In this document: positions 6,561 to 14,784 of the stretch, in pieces
Position numbering within the stretch: the stretch's first letter is position 1
Layout: each line of letters starts with the position of its first letter
Source: Planotetraspora thailandica
Lineage (GTDB): Bacteria; Actinomycetota; Actinomycetes; Streptosporangiales; Streptosporangiaceae
Assembly (NCBI RefSeq): GCF_016863335.1
Contig: NZ_BOOR01000079.1
Coordinates: forward strand, 1 to 51,335
Direction of reading: 5' to 3'
Length of the DNA stretch: 51,335 nt
The notes under the pieces: model-generated
The model's database searches: none
What the model was told of the DNA's origin: nothing
What the model saw: only the letters and a program-made list of their open reading frames with translations
Position numbers and translations under genes: made by a program

Positions 6561-7948
6561 TTCCCCGAGGTGATCGCCGGCTCCTGGTTCTCCTGCCGCG
6601 CCGGCACCAGGAGTTCGTGGAATCCGCCGTCCGGAGACCGCATGATGACCCCGGTCTCCACCCCGTGCTCGGCCACCTCGTGATCCGCCTGCTGAAGCGC
6701 GAGGCAGATCCACCGGGTGACGACGAAGGCGATGACGGGGCCGATGACCACGGCGAACCTGAAGAAGATCGTCACGGCCTCGACCGAGAGGTGGAACTGG
6801 ACGGCGATCTGGTCGTTGGCCGCGGCCGCCCACAGCAGGCCGTAGAACGCGACGCCGGCGACCCCGATGGCCGTCTTCACCGGCGTCTCGCGCGGCCGGT
6901 CGAGCAGGTCGTGCGCGCGCGTCTCACGCGCCACACGGCTCGCGGTCTTGGGCCGGCCCTGCGCGTCGCGGCGGCCGCGTCGCGAAACGAGGAAGCGCTC
7001 GACCACCGGGGCGGCGGCCAGAACGGTGAAGAAGACCCCCGGTATCACCAGTGTGGGGATGAGGACCGCGAGGCTGAGCGTGTAGTGCCCGATGTTGAGT
7101 TCCCATCCGGGCATGATCCGGAGGGCGCCGTCGAGGAACCCCATGTACCAGTCGGGAACCGAGCCCGCCGAGACCTGCGACGGCCTGGCGGGGCCGTACA
7201 GCCATATGGGGGCGATCTGGAACCCGAACCCGAGGATGATCAGCGTGCCGATCGTCGCGAGCGCCATCATCGGGCGGACTCTCCGCCGCGACGGCAGCGA
7301 GGCGACGAACCGGGAGTGGCCGTGCCGCCGCACCAGCAGTTCACGGGCGATCAGCACCGCGGCCACGACGACCGCGATCAGCAGGTGCCCGCCGTACATG
7401 ACCGGAATGACCCTGTCACCGGGGAAGTCCGGGCCGAAGAGCAGCGAGACCGCCCAGGGCCCCACCACGGGGATGGCCTGCGCGACCGAGACGATCAGCC
7501 ACATGCTCCCACCCGACAGCAGGTCGTCGGGCAGGGCGTTGCCGGTCTCGCCCGCGGCCATGCCCAGCGCCAGCAACGTCACCCAGATCAGCCACTGCCG
7601 GGTGCGCGGGCGGCGGAACGCGCCGGTGAGGAACATGCGCAGCAGCTGCAACACGACGGCCGCCACGAAGACGAGCGCCGCCCAGTGGTGGACCTGGCGG
7701 ATGAGCAGGCCTCCGCGCACCTCCATGCTCAGATGCATGGTCGAGTCGAAGGCCTTGCTGACGAAGAGCCCGCGCAGCAGGCCGTACGAGCCGTCATAGG
7801 TCACCTGGGACATGCCGGGGTCGTAGAACACCATCAGCACCACCCCGGTCACCGTCAGAACGACGAACGACCAGATGGCGATTTCCGCGAACATGAACGA
7901 CCAGTGGGAGAACTGGAACGAGCGGCGCTCGGCCGACGACGAAAGCAT
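6557..7948 (-). CDS. QcrB-like cytochrome b with altered heme bH ligands
   Basis: A 463-residue membrane protein that aligns over its length with actinobacterial QcrB, the cytochrome b of the bc1-aa3 supercomplex: VRGGLLIRQVHHWAALVFVA (helix B), LPDDLLSG, IPVMYGGHLL (helix D), SQVSAGSVPDWYMGFLDGAL (the PDWY Qo loop), and a C-terminal HGVETGVI segment. His87 and His188, the heme bL ligands, are present. The partners for heme bH, 14 and 15 residues on, are Gln101 and Glu203 instead of histidine. No qcrA or qcrC flanks it. It is cotranscribed with an NDH-2-like gene. It may be a single-heme quinone-reactive membrane protein rather than part of a classic bc1 complex. The ATG at 7948 begins MLSSSAERRSFQ, which lacks the longer QcrB N-terminus. 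Confidence 0.9.
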   Translation of the reverse strand: MLSSSAERRSFQFSHWSFMFAEIAIWSFVVLTVTGVVLMVFYDPGMSQVTYDGSYGLLRGLFVSKAFDSTMHLSMEVRGGLLIRQVHHWAALVFVAAVVLQLLRMFLTGAFRRPRTRQWLIWVTLLALGMAAGETGNALPDDLLSGGSMWLIVSVAQAIPVVGPWAVSLLFGPDFPGDRVIPVMYGGHLLIAVVVAAVLIARELLVRRHGHSRFVASLPSRRRVRPMMALATIGTLIILGFGFQIAPIWLYGPARPSQVSAGSVPDWYMGFLDGALRIMPGWELNIGHYTLSLAVLIPTLVIPGVFFTVLAAAPVVERFLVSRRGRRDAQGRPKTASRVARETRAHDLLDRPRETPVKTAIGVAGVAFYGLLWAAAANDQIAVQFHLSVEAVTIFFRFAVVIGPVIAFVVTRWICLALQQADHEVAEHGVETGVIMRSPDGGFHELLVPARQENQEPAITSGK

Positions 7949-8098
7949 TCGGGCCCCCTAACCTTTGCCTCACCTACATGACGGAATGGGGCCGGGAGGT
8001 GTGACGACGATGTGGCGCCGGTGACGGTGATTCCCGTCACTGCCCTCGGGTCCTCCGTCGTGAGCAGCTCATTCGCGCAGCGCAGAAGGCACCGGACG

Positions 8099-8146
8099 AC
8101 GGTTCCCCCTGACGGGGGATGAGGTTCCCTCGTCGGGGGGAACCGT
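8099..8146. promoter_or_regulatory. 11-bp inverted repeat between divergent genes
   Basis: ACGGTTCCCCC at 8099-8109 is perfectly repeated in inverted form as GGGGGAACCGT at 8136-8146. The 26-bp interior contains a smaller CCCCC-TGAC-GGGGG hairpin and a partial extra copy of GGTTCCC. It lies 31 bp before the ATG at 8177 and about 150 bp before the divergent cytochrome b gene. It could be an operator or an mRNA 5' hairpin for the membrane-protein gene. There is no T-run, so a terminator is unlikely. Confidence 0.5.
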
Positions 8147-8176
8147 CCTGCGCCGGCGGCCGGAAGAGTCGACGAC

Positions 8177-9139
8177 ATGGCACTCAGATCCGCAAGACGG
8201 TGGCCGTGTGCGGCGGCGGCGTGGACCTTCGCCTACGGCGTGGCCAACGTGTGGTGGCTGGCCGACCCCGGGTCGCCGTTCGCCCCTCCTGACGAGCCGT
8301 TCTCGCCCGGCCGGTGGGCCGCTGTGACGCTCGCCTTCTCAGCCGCGGTGGTGTGCTCGCTGATCGCAGGGGGGATCGAACGTCGTTGGCCGGCGCCCGT
8401 TCGATGGACGCTGGTGGTGGCGGCGTGGGTGGCCGGCGTCGGCCTGATTCTGTACTCCTACATGCTCGCAATCAGTCTCGCCGCCCTGCTGTTCGACCAG
8501 TACGACGACTGGGCGAGCCTGCTCACCCGCGCGGCCGGGATGACGGGCGGCGCGCTGACACTGGCGTGCGCCGTCGCCGAGCAGCACCGGGTCCGACGGG
8601 CCTGCTCCGGCTGCGGCCGGGTCCATGGCCGCTCGCCCGAGCATCGCACCGACCCCACACCCAGGTCGGCATACCTCGCCGCGTACGTCGCGGTCGCCGG
8701 GTGCGCGGCCCGCGTGACCGCGGGAGTGCTCGACGACGTCGAGGCGGGCAGGCCGTTGCCGCTCGCACTCGATTCACCGTTCACGCTCTTCGTCGTTCTG
8801 CTGGTCCTCGCCGGCACTTTGCTGCCGCCGGCACTGGTCCATCGCTGGGGGCGGATCTGGCCGCGCTGGGTGGTGCCGCTGGCCGGGCGCGGAGTGCCAC
8901 GATGGCTCGTCCTCGGCCCTGCCTTCTTCATCGGCGCGAGCCTGACCGGCTACTTCGGTCTGGCCGGGATGACGGCGTGGATACTCGGCAAGGGCAACCT
9001 GGCCGGTGCCCCGGTCTGGAGGCTGTCGATGGAGATGTTCGGGTACACGCTGTGGGGCCTGGGCCTGCTCGTCGCCGCAGCCTCCTACTACAGCCTGACC
9101 AGGCCGGACTGCCTTCTACCCGGACTCGCCAGGCCATGA
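8177..9139 (+). CDS. Polytopic membrane protein of unknown function
   Basis: A 320-residue protein with about seven or eight hydrophobic segments (for example around WAAVTLAFSAAVVCSLIAGG, WTLVVAAWVAGVGLILYSYM, FTLFVVLLVLAGTLLPPAL and LVLGPAFFIGASLTGYFGLA). A hydrophilic loop near residue 140 contains HRVRRACSGCGRVHGRSPEH, with paired cysteines that could bind a metal. I do not recognise the family; similar multi-TM proteins without assigned function are common in actinomycetes. It is divergent from the cytochrome b/NDH-2 operon, so a functional link through the shared 228-bp region is possible but unproven. The ATG at 8177 follows the inverted repeat at 8099-8146. Confidence 0.75.
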   Translation: MALRSARRWPCAAAAWTFAYGVANVWWLADPGSPFAPPDEPFSPGRWAAVTLAFSAAVVCSLIAGGIERRWPAPVRWTLVVAAWVAGVGLILYSYMLAISLAALLFDQYDDWASLLTRAAGMTGGALTLACAVAEQHRVRRACSGCGRVHGRSPEHRTDPTPRSAYLAAYVAVAGCAARVTAGVLDDVEAGRPLPLALDSPFTLFVVLLVLAGTLLPPALVHRWGRIWPRWVVPLAGRGVPRWLVLGPAFFIGASLTGYFGLAGMTAWILGKGNLAGAPVWRLSMEMFGYTLWGLGLLVAAASYYSLTRPDCLLPGLARP

Positions 9140-9171
9140 CCGCCACGCGGCGAAGGAGGCCGGCCAGGTGC

Positions 9172-9936
9172 TCATGGAAGGCCGATGACCAGGCGTAGGG
9201 AGCCGTGGAACTCGGGTTGGTCGCGGAGGTGGCCGAAGCGGGCGTCCCAGGCTCCGCTCTCGAGGTCGGCGCGCAGGTGGTCGACCGCGCGCTGTTCGGC
9301 GGCGTCGTCCACGAAACCCCAGGCCGACTGGGATCTGCGCACTTCAGGTTCCAGAAAGCGTTCCGGGCGGGCGTAGTAGGCCTCGGTGAATCCGTCCACG
9401 CAGTCGAGCGGGATCGGGACCGTCTCCACGCGGCTCGTCGTCCCGATCCGTTCGGCGATCCAGTCGATCTTCGGGTATCGGCGGCGCTCGGCGGCGATGA
9501 GTTCAGGGGCGTACTCGGCCAGCCACAACAGGTCGAGTGCGTCGCCGTCGAAGGTGAGCACGACGACCGGTCCGCGGCTGACCCGGCGCATTTCGCTCAG
9601 GCCCTTGGCGGCGTCCGACCACTGGTGAACGGTGACCGAGGCCAGCGCGGCGTCGAAGACCCCGTCGTCGAACGGGAGGTGTTCGGCGATCGCATCGAGC
9701 GCGGGCACCCGGTGCGCGGGTCGCTGCGCCCGCATGACTTCCGACGGTTCGACCGCCACGACGTACCGGTCCTCGGGCTCGTAGGATCCGGCCCCCGCGC
9801 CCACGTTGATGAGGCTGCGCACTGGACCGATCGCCGCGTGCACCTGCGCGGCGATCCGCGGATCAGGCCGGCGCTGTACGGCGTAGCCGTGCCCGTGGCT
9901 GTCGTAGTCGAAGTCGCCCGCTCGGGTGACCGTCAT
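9172..9936 (-). CDS. Class I SAM-dependent methyltransferase
   Basis: A 254-residue protein with a degenerate class I methyltransferase motif I (SLINVGAGAGSYEPEDRYVV near residue 41), the acidic end of strand 2 (VAVEPSEVM), and motif IV-like AEHLPFDDGVFDAALASVTV. This is the Methyltransf_11 type, acting on small molecules. The middle of the protein (LIAAERRRYPKIDWIAERIG) resembles a group of actinobacterial methyltransferases with no known substrate. Its ATG overlaps the stop of the isochorismatase-like gene by 4 bp, so both are made from one transcript. The functional relation of the two enzymes is unknown. Confidence 0.85.
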   Translation of the reverse strand: MTVTRAGDFDYDSHGHGYAVQRRPDPRIAAQVHAAIGPVRSLINVGAGAGSYEPEDRYVVAVEPSEVMRAQRPAHRVPALDAIAEHLPFDDGVFDAALASVTVHQWSDAAKGLSEMRRVSRGPVVVLTFDGDALDLLWLAEYAPELIAAERRRYPKIDWIAERIGTTSRVETVPIPLDCVDGFTEAYYARPERFLEPEVRRSQSAWGFVDDAAEQRAVDHLRADLESGAWDARFGHLRDQPEFHGSLRLVIGLP

Positions 9937-10589
9937 ACGGTGCTCCTTTCAGCATCCAACGCGGCGGCGATCGCGCCCGCGGCCGCGAGGGTCACGCCCA
10001 GTCCCCTGATCTCGTCGCATCCGCCGCTCGTCAGGCGGGAAACGGCGTCCTCGGCCAGGACCAGGCGGTAGTCGCGTTCACTGCCCTCGATGAGCGTCGC
10101 GCGAGGGCAGTTGGGGAAGTTGCAGCCGGCGACGACGAGCGTGTCCACCTCCCAGTCGCGGAGGATCTCGTCGAGCGGAGTCCGGTAGAAGGCGCCCCAG
10201 CGAGGCTTGAACAGGGCGTACTCCTGCGGGCCCAAGCGCTGCGGACGCCCGCTGAGCAGCAGGTCCGCGTCCAGCGGCGGAGCATCGGGCGGCAGCAGCG
10301 GTTCGGCCAGGGCGCTGCCCTCGCTGCCGGGGAGGACGATCCGAGCGCCACTTGCCAGCAGGGACCTCCGGACGAGGTCGGCGTCATGACCGTCGGGGTG
10401 GTACAGACGGACGATGTGCACGATCGGTCGTCCGGCACGCCGGAACGCCGCCGCGAGCTCGGCCATGGCCGGCAGCAGTTCGGTGGTGCCGGCCACTCCA
10501 TAGGGCGCATCGGAGAGGAAGTCACGTTGCACGTCGATCGTCAGCAGCGCCGACGACGTCCAGTTGGGTGTCAGGTGGTGGTCGATCAT
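9933..10589 (-). CDS. Isochorismatase-family cysteine hydrolase
   Basis: A 218-residue alpha/beta hydrolase of the isochorismatase/nicotinamidase superfamily. The Asp-Lys-Cys triad is visible: Asp19 in LLTIDVQRDF, the lysine in EYALFKPRWGAFYRTPL, and the cysteine in LVVAGCNFPNCPRATLIEG. The family hydrolyses amide or vinyl-ether bonds (nicotinamide, isochorismate, N-carbamoylsarcosine and others); the substrate is not evident. The start ATG 10589 gives MIDHHLTPNW and is preceded by AGGGGTGA; upstream codons in the frame are not protein-like. It is translationally coupled to the downstream methyltransferase. Confidence 0.88.
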   Translation of the reverse strand: MIDHHLTPNWTSSALLTIDVQRDFLSDAPYGVAGTTELLPAMAELAAAFRRAGRPIVHIVRLYHPDGHDADLVRRSLLASGARIVLPGSEGSALAEPLLPPDAPPLDADLLLSGRPQRLGPQEYALFKPRWGAFYRTPLDEILRDWEVDTLVVAGCNFPNCPRATLIEGSERDYRLVLAEDAVSRLTSGGCDEIRGLGVTLAAAGAIAAALDAERSTV

Positions 10590-10665
10590 CACGGGTTCAC
10601 CCCTACGGGCGTAGATCGCCGGACGGACGTCGATTTTCCACAGGGCCTCGTCACGTCGGCAGGGC

Positions 10666-11421
10666 TCAGGACCCGCCGAGGTCGAGCAGTTCCTCGTGGA
10701 AGCCGCCGAAGCCACGCTCTCGATCGACCAGATGGATCTCCAGGATCCAGTGGCAGCGTCGACCGGCACGGTCGGTACGGCGCATCGGTGTGTCGTTGCC
10801 CGGGGCGATGTACGACTCGATGTCAGCGCCGTCGATCTTCTCATGTGGGAATTCGCCCACCAGGTGCCCCGCGATCGTTCCGCCGAAACCCCACCCGGCC
10901 TCGGTGGTCAGCCGTACGACCTCGGCGAACAATTGCTCGCCGGTGATGTCCGGGTCGGCTTCGAAGTGGTGCCGACCGGCCGCGAAGATCACAGGCAGGT
11001 CGTCTCTGAGCCGGTGTTTGACCGGGTCGTCCCCGAGGACGAAGGTCCTTCCGAAGTCGGCCTCCCACTCCTCGAAGATCGGTCCGAAGTCGGCGAACGC
11101 GATGTCGTCCTCGTCGATGACGCGGTCCGGAGGGTTCTCCCTGTACGGCTGGAGGGTGTTCGGCCCGGACCGCACGATCCGCTTGTGCCAGTGGCGCGTC
11201 GTTCCGAACATCTCGTTCGCCAAGTCGCGGATGCTGTCACTGACCATGCGCTCGCCGCGTCCAGGAGCGATCAGACCGCGACGCTCGACTTCGGCGAACA
11301 GGTCGGCCGCCTTGGCCTGAGCGTCCAGTAGGCGTGTGGCGCGTGCGGACTCGTCCATCATGCGCCGACGGTACTCATCCGCTTGCCGGCCCGGCAACGG
11401 AGTATCAGCCCGATTGACCAT
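10666..11421 (-). CDS. M24-family metallopeptidase-like protein
   Basis: A 251-residue protein with the pita-bread fold signature of the M24 family (aminopeptidase P, prolidase, creatinase). Candidate metal ligands are visible in order: the Asp of AFADFGPIFEEWEADFGRTF (two Asp), His in TIAGHLVGEF, Glu in WILEIHLVDRERGFGG, and a final Glu in FHEELLDL. It lacks the N-terminal creatinase-like domain, so it is a short, single-domain member. Such proteins occur in actinobacteria with unknown substrates. The start at ATG 11421 has no clear ribosome-binding site; ATG 11361 or 11358 (MDESARATRLLDA) is a plausible alternative. It lies 76 bp upstream of the isochorismatase gene on the same strand. Confidence 0.85.
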   Translation of the reverse strand: MVNRADTPLPGRQADEYRRRMMDESARATRLLDAQAKAADLFAEVERRGLIAPGRGERMVSDSIRDLANEMFGTTRHWHKRIVRSGPNTLQPYRENPPDRVIDEDDIAFADFGPIFEEWEADFGRTFVLGDDPVKHRLRDDLPVIFAAGRHHFEADPDITGEQLFAEVVRLTTEAGWGFGGTIAGHLVGEFPHEKIDGADIESYIAPGNDTPMRRTDRAGRRCHWILEIHLVDRERGFGGFHEELLDLGGS

Positions 11422-11610
11422 GTCCGTACACCAGCGCAGTGGGTTCCCCGCTCCGATCGCCCCAGCGGGTCACATCTCCGCCACCTCGGGGCGATGCAGG
11501 CCACTGTGCTCGTCATCAACGGCGCTGCCGCCCCGACGCGGCTCGTGGGCACGGCGGTACGGCGTGCCCGAGTGAGAACTGACCGGCGTGCGGTCAAATC
11601 TTCGCGACCG

Positions 11611-12450
11611 TCACACGAACCGCTGGACGAAGGCGAGCGCCGTGTCGCAGACCTCGCGCCAGCCGTTGTCGATGGTCAGCGAGTGACCACGGTTCGCGAT
11701 CTCGACGATCTCGGTGACGGCGTGCTCGTTGTGGACCTGCTTCTTGTACGAGGCGTTGGTGATGGCCCACGGCACGGTGTGGTCCTTCTCCCCCGAGATG
11801 AGGAGCAGCGGGCCCCTGTTCTCGGCAGTGCTGTCGACCTTGGCCTCGCTCCACGGGTTGAAGTTGGCCACGGCCGCCTGGAACAGCGGAGCGCCGGGCG
11901 CCGGGACGGAGAACGTCTCGTACAGTTCGCGCGCCTCGTCCTCGGAGACGGCGTTGGCGAAGGCGTAACGGAACTGGTCGTAGGTCAGCGGCACGGCGCG
12001 ATGGATGTTGGCCGGATTGGTCAGGACCGGCGCGGCGGAGCGCAGCGACGAGATCGGCAACGGCAGCACGCCCTGGAACGGCGCCGGGTCGATGGCCACG
12101 GTGGCGCAGCCCAGGCCCCGACCGGCGAGGATCTGGGCGAGCAGCCCGCCGAACGAATGACCCACGATCGCGGGCCTGCGCTCCAGCTTGCCGATCAGCT
12201 CGGTGAAGTGGTCGGCGACCTGCCCGACCGTCTTGCCGGCGAAGGCCTCGGGGTGCTCCTTGGCCTCGGCCACGGTTTCCGGGTCGTCGGGCCAGCCCGG
12301 CGTGACGGGGGCGAACCCCGCCTCGGCGAAGACCTCCGCCCAGCGGTCCCAACTGCTCGGCAGCAACCACAGGCCGTGCACGAAGACGACCGGGATTTTG
12401 CCGGAGGCGTTGGCCTGCTCGATCTGCTGGATGTCGTGCTCTGCGGACAT
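11611..12450 (-). CDS. Alpha/beta hydrolase
   Basis: A 279-residue serine hydrolase: oxyanion-hole region VVFVHGLWLLPSSWDRW, nucleophile elbow VGHSFGG with Ser99, acid in SGEKDHTVPWAI and histidine in NRGHSLTID. The closest style is the non-heme chloroperoxidase/esterase-like actinobacterial hydrolases with an N-terminal helix. No signal peptide, so it acts in the cytoplasm. It is the second gene of a probable two-gene operon with the esterase at 12466-13410 (15-bp gap, GGAAAGGGTC-like site before the ATG). The pairing suggests successive hydrolysis of an ester or lactone substrate, which is inferred. Confidence 0.9.
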   Translation of the reverse strand: MSAEHDIQQIEQANASGKIPVVFVHGLWLLPSSWDRWAEVFAEAGFAPVTPGWPDDPETVAEAKEHPEAFAGKTVGQVADHFTELIGKLERRPAIVGHSFGGLLAQILAGRGLGCATVAIDPAPFQGVLPLPISSLRSAAPVLTNPANIHRAVPLTYDQFRYAFANAVSEDEARELYETFSVPAPGAPLFQAAVANFNPWSEAKVDSTAENRGPLLLISGEKDHTVPWAITNASYKKQVHNEHAVTEIVEIANRGHSLTIDNGWREVCDTALAFVQRFV

Positions 12451-12465
12451 GAAGACCCTTTCCGG

Positions 12466-13410
12466 TCAGTTGGCGGTCTTGAATACGTCGGCGAGGAAGG
12501 CGATCGCCTGGTTGATGGCCGCCTCGGCGGCGTGGGTGCCGCGCAGGGCGTTGAGCATGACGAAGTCGTGGATGACGCCCTGGTAGCGGACGGCGGTGAC
12601 GGGCACGCCCGCCTCGCGCAGCTTGTTGGCGTAGGCCTCGCCCTCGTCGCGCAGCACGTCGGCCTCGGCGGTGATGACCAGCGCCGGGGGCAGCCCGGCC
12701 AGGTCCTCGGTGGTGGCGCGCAGCGGCGAGGCGGTGATCTCGGCCCGTTCCGTCTCCGAGGTCGTGTACTGGTCCCAGTACCACTGCATGGCGTCCCGGC
12801 GCAGGAAGTAGCCCGTGGCGAACTGCTGGTACGACGCGGTGTCGAAGTTCGCGTCGGTGACCGGGTAGAACAGCACCTGCCCGGCCAGCGTGACGTCGCC
12901 ACGCTGTTTGGCGGTCAAGGTGAGGGACGCGGCCATGTTGCCACCCACGGAGTCGCCTGCGACCGCGATCCGGGAGGCGTCCAGGCCATGGTCCGCGGCA
13001 TAGGCGACCACCCACTGGGCGGCGGCGTAGTTCTGTCCGGTGGCCACCGGGTAGCGGGCCTCCGGCGACAGGGTGTAGTTCGGGAACACCACCGCGGCGC
13101 CCACTCCCAGCGCGAGCTCACGGGCGAGCCGGCCATGGGTGTGGTCGTTGCCGAACACCCAGCCGGCGCCGTGGATGTAGAGGACGACCGGCAGCGGGCC
13201 CTCGGCTCCGGACGGGCGGAAGACGCTCAGCGACAGCCCGTCGGGGGTGGTGATGGTCTCCTTCTCCGTGCCTGGCACCTCGATCTCGGGCGACTGCGCC
13301 TCGTCGACGGCCTTGCGGCCGTCCGCCGGCGGAAGTTCAAACAGGTACGGAGGGTTGGCCGTGGCGTCCGCGAAGGCTTGGGCGGCAGGCTCGAGGACCG
13401 GCTTGCTCAT
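12466..13410 (-). CDS. Hormone-sensitive-lipase-family esterase (alpha/beta hydrolase fold-3)
   Basis: A 314-residue HSL-type esterase: the HGGG-like oxyanion motif reads LYIHGAGWVFGN, the nucleophile elbow is AGDSVGGN with Ser154, the acid is in ITAEADVLRDEGEAY and the histidine in GVIHDFVML. The variant HGAG in place of HGGG is common in this family. Enzymes of the type hydrolyse short- to medium-chain esters. The start at ATG 13410 is preceded by GGGAGA at a good distance; an in-frame ATG at 13443 is less likely. It is first in an operon with the hydrolase at 11611 and divergent from the LAL regulator at 13579, a plausible controller. Confidence 0.93.
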   Translation of the reverse strand: MSKPVLEPAAQAFADATANPPYLFELPPADGRKAVDEAQSPEIEVPGTEKETITTPDGLSLSVFRPSGAEGPLPVVLYIHGAGWVFGNDHTHGRLARELALGVGAAVVFPNYTLSPEARYPVATGQNYAAAQWVVAYAADHGLDASRIAVAGDSVGGNMAASLTLTAKQRGDVTLAGQVLFYPVTDANFDTASYQQFATGYFLRRDAMQWYWDQYTTSETERAEITASPLRATTEDLAGLPPALVITAEADVLRDEGEAYANKLREAGVPVTAVRYQGVIHDFVMLNALRGTHAAEAAINQAIAFLADVFKTAN

Positions 13411-13578
13411 GTGTGTTCTCCCAACGGTTCGACAGGTGTGCAAACGGGGTCCACGATGCCCTCCCTGGTCGGAGGTTCGAATCCTTGAAATTCCTTAGCC
13501 TTCGGGACGCCCACATTGATCGTGATCATGGAAATCCCCAGTCGTCCCGACCCCGATCAGCCGCGCTATGTTGTGGCC

Positions 13579-14784
13579 ATGGTCCTGCGTGGGAGGAAGG
13601 CGGAGCTTGCCGAGCTCGCGGGTCTCCTTGAACGGGCGCGAGCGGGCCTGAGCGGTGTCCTGGTCTTCAGCGGCCCGGCCGGCATCGGCAAGACGGCCCT
13701 GCTGGACCACGCGATCCAAGTCGCCGGCGACCTACAGGTCACCCGGGTGGCCGGGGTGGAAGCCGAACAGGAGCTGGGATTCGCCGCGCTGCACCGCCTC
13801 CTGCTGCCGTTCCTCGGCGAACGCGGCCGCCTCCCCGCGCCGCAGCGCGACGCCCTGGAGACGGCCTTCGGGCTGCTGAGCGCGCCGCCGCCGGATCGTT
13901 TCCTGGTCGGGCTCGCGGTGCTGACCCTGCTCGCCGAGGCCGCCGCGAACCGGCCGATCCTCATGGTGTGCGATGACGCCCAGTGGATGGACCGTGAGTC
14001 CCTGGAGGTCGTCGCGTTCGTCGCCCGTCGCCTGTACGCCGACGGGATCGTGCTGCTGTTCGGCGTGCGCGACGACGACACCGCGCGTGATTCCCTGGCC
14101 GGTCTTCCCGAGTCCCGCATCGAGGGACTGTCGGACGACGACGCCGCCGCGCTGCTCGGCTCGTCGCTGAAAACCGAGATCGACCGCGTGATCGTCACGC
14201 GACTCCTGTCGGAGGCCGACGGGAACCCACTGGCCATCCGTGAACTCGCCCGGGCTCTCGCCGGAGGCGACCAGGTGGACCCCGTCGCCCGCGAGCCGCT
14301 GCCGCTGAACCGCAGGCTCGAAGCCCGTTTCCTGCGCCGGGTCAGCGACCTCGACACGCTCACCCAGCAGGTCCTCCTCGTCGCCGCCGCCGACTCCAGC
14401 GGAGACCTGGCTCTCGTACGGCGCGCAATCCGGAGGTTGTCGGCGGCGCAGGAATCCGCCGTCGACTCGGCCATCGAGCAGGCCGTACGAGACGAGCTTC
14501 TCGCGCCGGAGTCGGGCGAGCCCCAGGCGCACTTCCGCCACCCGCTGATCCGCTCGGCCGTGTACGGCGGCGCCCTCTGCCCCGGCGCCGGCAGGTGCAC
14601 GCCGTACTGGCCGCGGTCACCGATCCCGTCAGCGACGCCGATCGTCACGCCTGGCACCTGGCCTCGGCCGCGGACGGCCCCAGCGAGACCGTGGCGGCCG
14701 AGCTGGAGGCGAGCGCCCAGCGTGCCCGCGAGCGCGGCGGCCATCTGGCGCAGGCGGCGTTCCTCCACCGGGCCGCCGAGCTGA
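13579..14784 (+). CDS. LAL (LuxR-family) regulator, N-terminal part before a frameshift
   Basis: This frame encodes the ATPase half of a large LuxR-type regulator: MVLRGRKAELAELAGLLERA, Walker A FSGPAGIGKTALL, Walker B ILMVCDDAQWMDRES, and the sensor-like HFRHPLIRSAVYGG near 14560. After about 14575 the frame turns into low-complexity, arginine/proline-rich sequence and ends at 14784. The natural continuation is in the next frame (14595-16340), so a single-base deletion (or two-base insertion) near 14570-14590 breaks the gene. The start chosen is ATG 13579, matching where other LALs begin; open codons extend back to a TTG at 13516. It is divergent from the esterase operon. Confidence 0.8.
   Translation: MVLRGRKAELAELAGLLERARAGLSGVLVFSGPAGIGKTALLDHAIQVAGDLQVTRVAGVEAEQELGFAALHRLLLPFLGERGRLPAPQRDALETAFGLLSAPPPDRFLVGLAVLTLLAEAAANRPILMVCDDAQWMDRESLEVVAFVARRLYADGIVLLFGVRDDDTARDSLAGLPESRIEGLSDDDAAALLGSSLKTEIDRVIVTRLLSEADGNPLAIRELARALAGGDQVDPVAREPLPLNRRLEARFLRRVSDLDTLTQQVLLVAAADSSGDLALVRRAIRRLSAAQESAVDSAIEQAVRDELLAPESGEPQAHFRHPLIRSAVYGGALCPGAGRCTPYWPRSPIPSATPIVTPGTWPRPRTAPARPWRPSWRRAPSVPASAAAIWRRRRSSTGPPS

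Noticed and set aside
13441-13500. Plus-strand GGAGGTTCGAATCC looks like a tRNA T-arm upstream of the split LAL gene
   Set aside because: No matching acceptor, D or anticodon arms can be found around it, so it is at most a chance or very short fragment.
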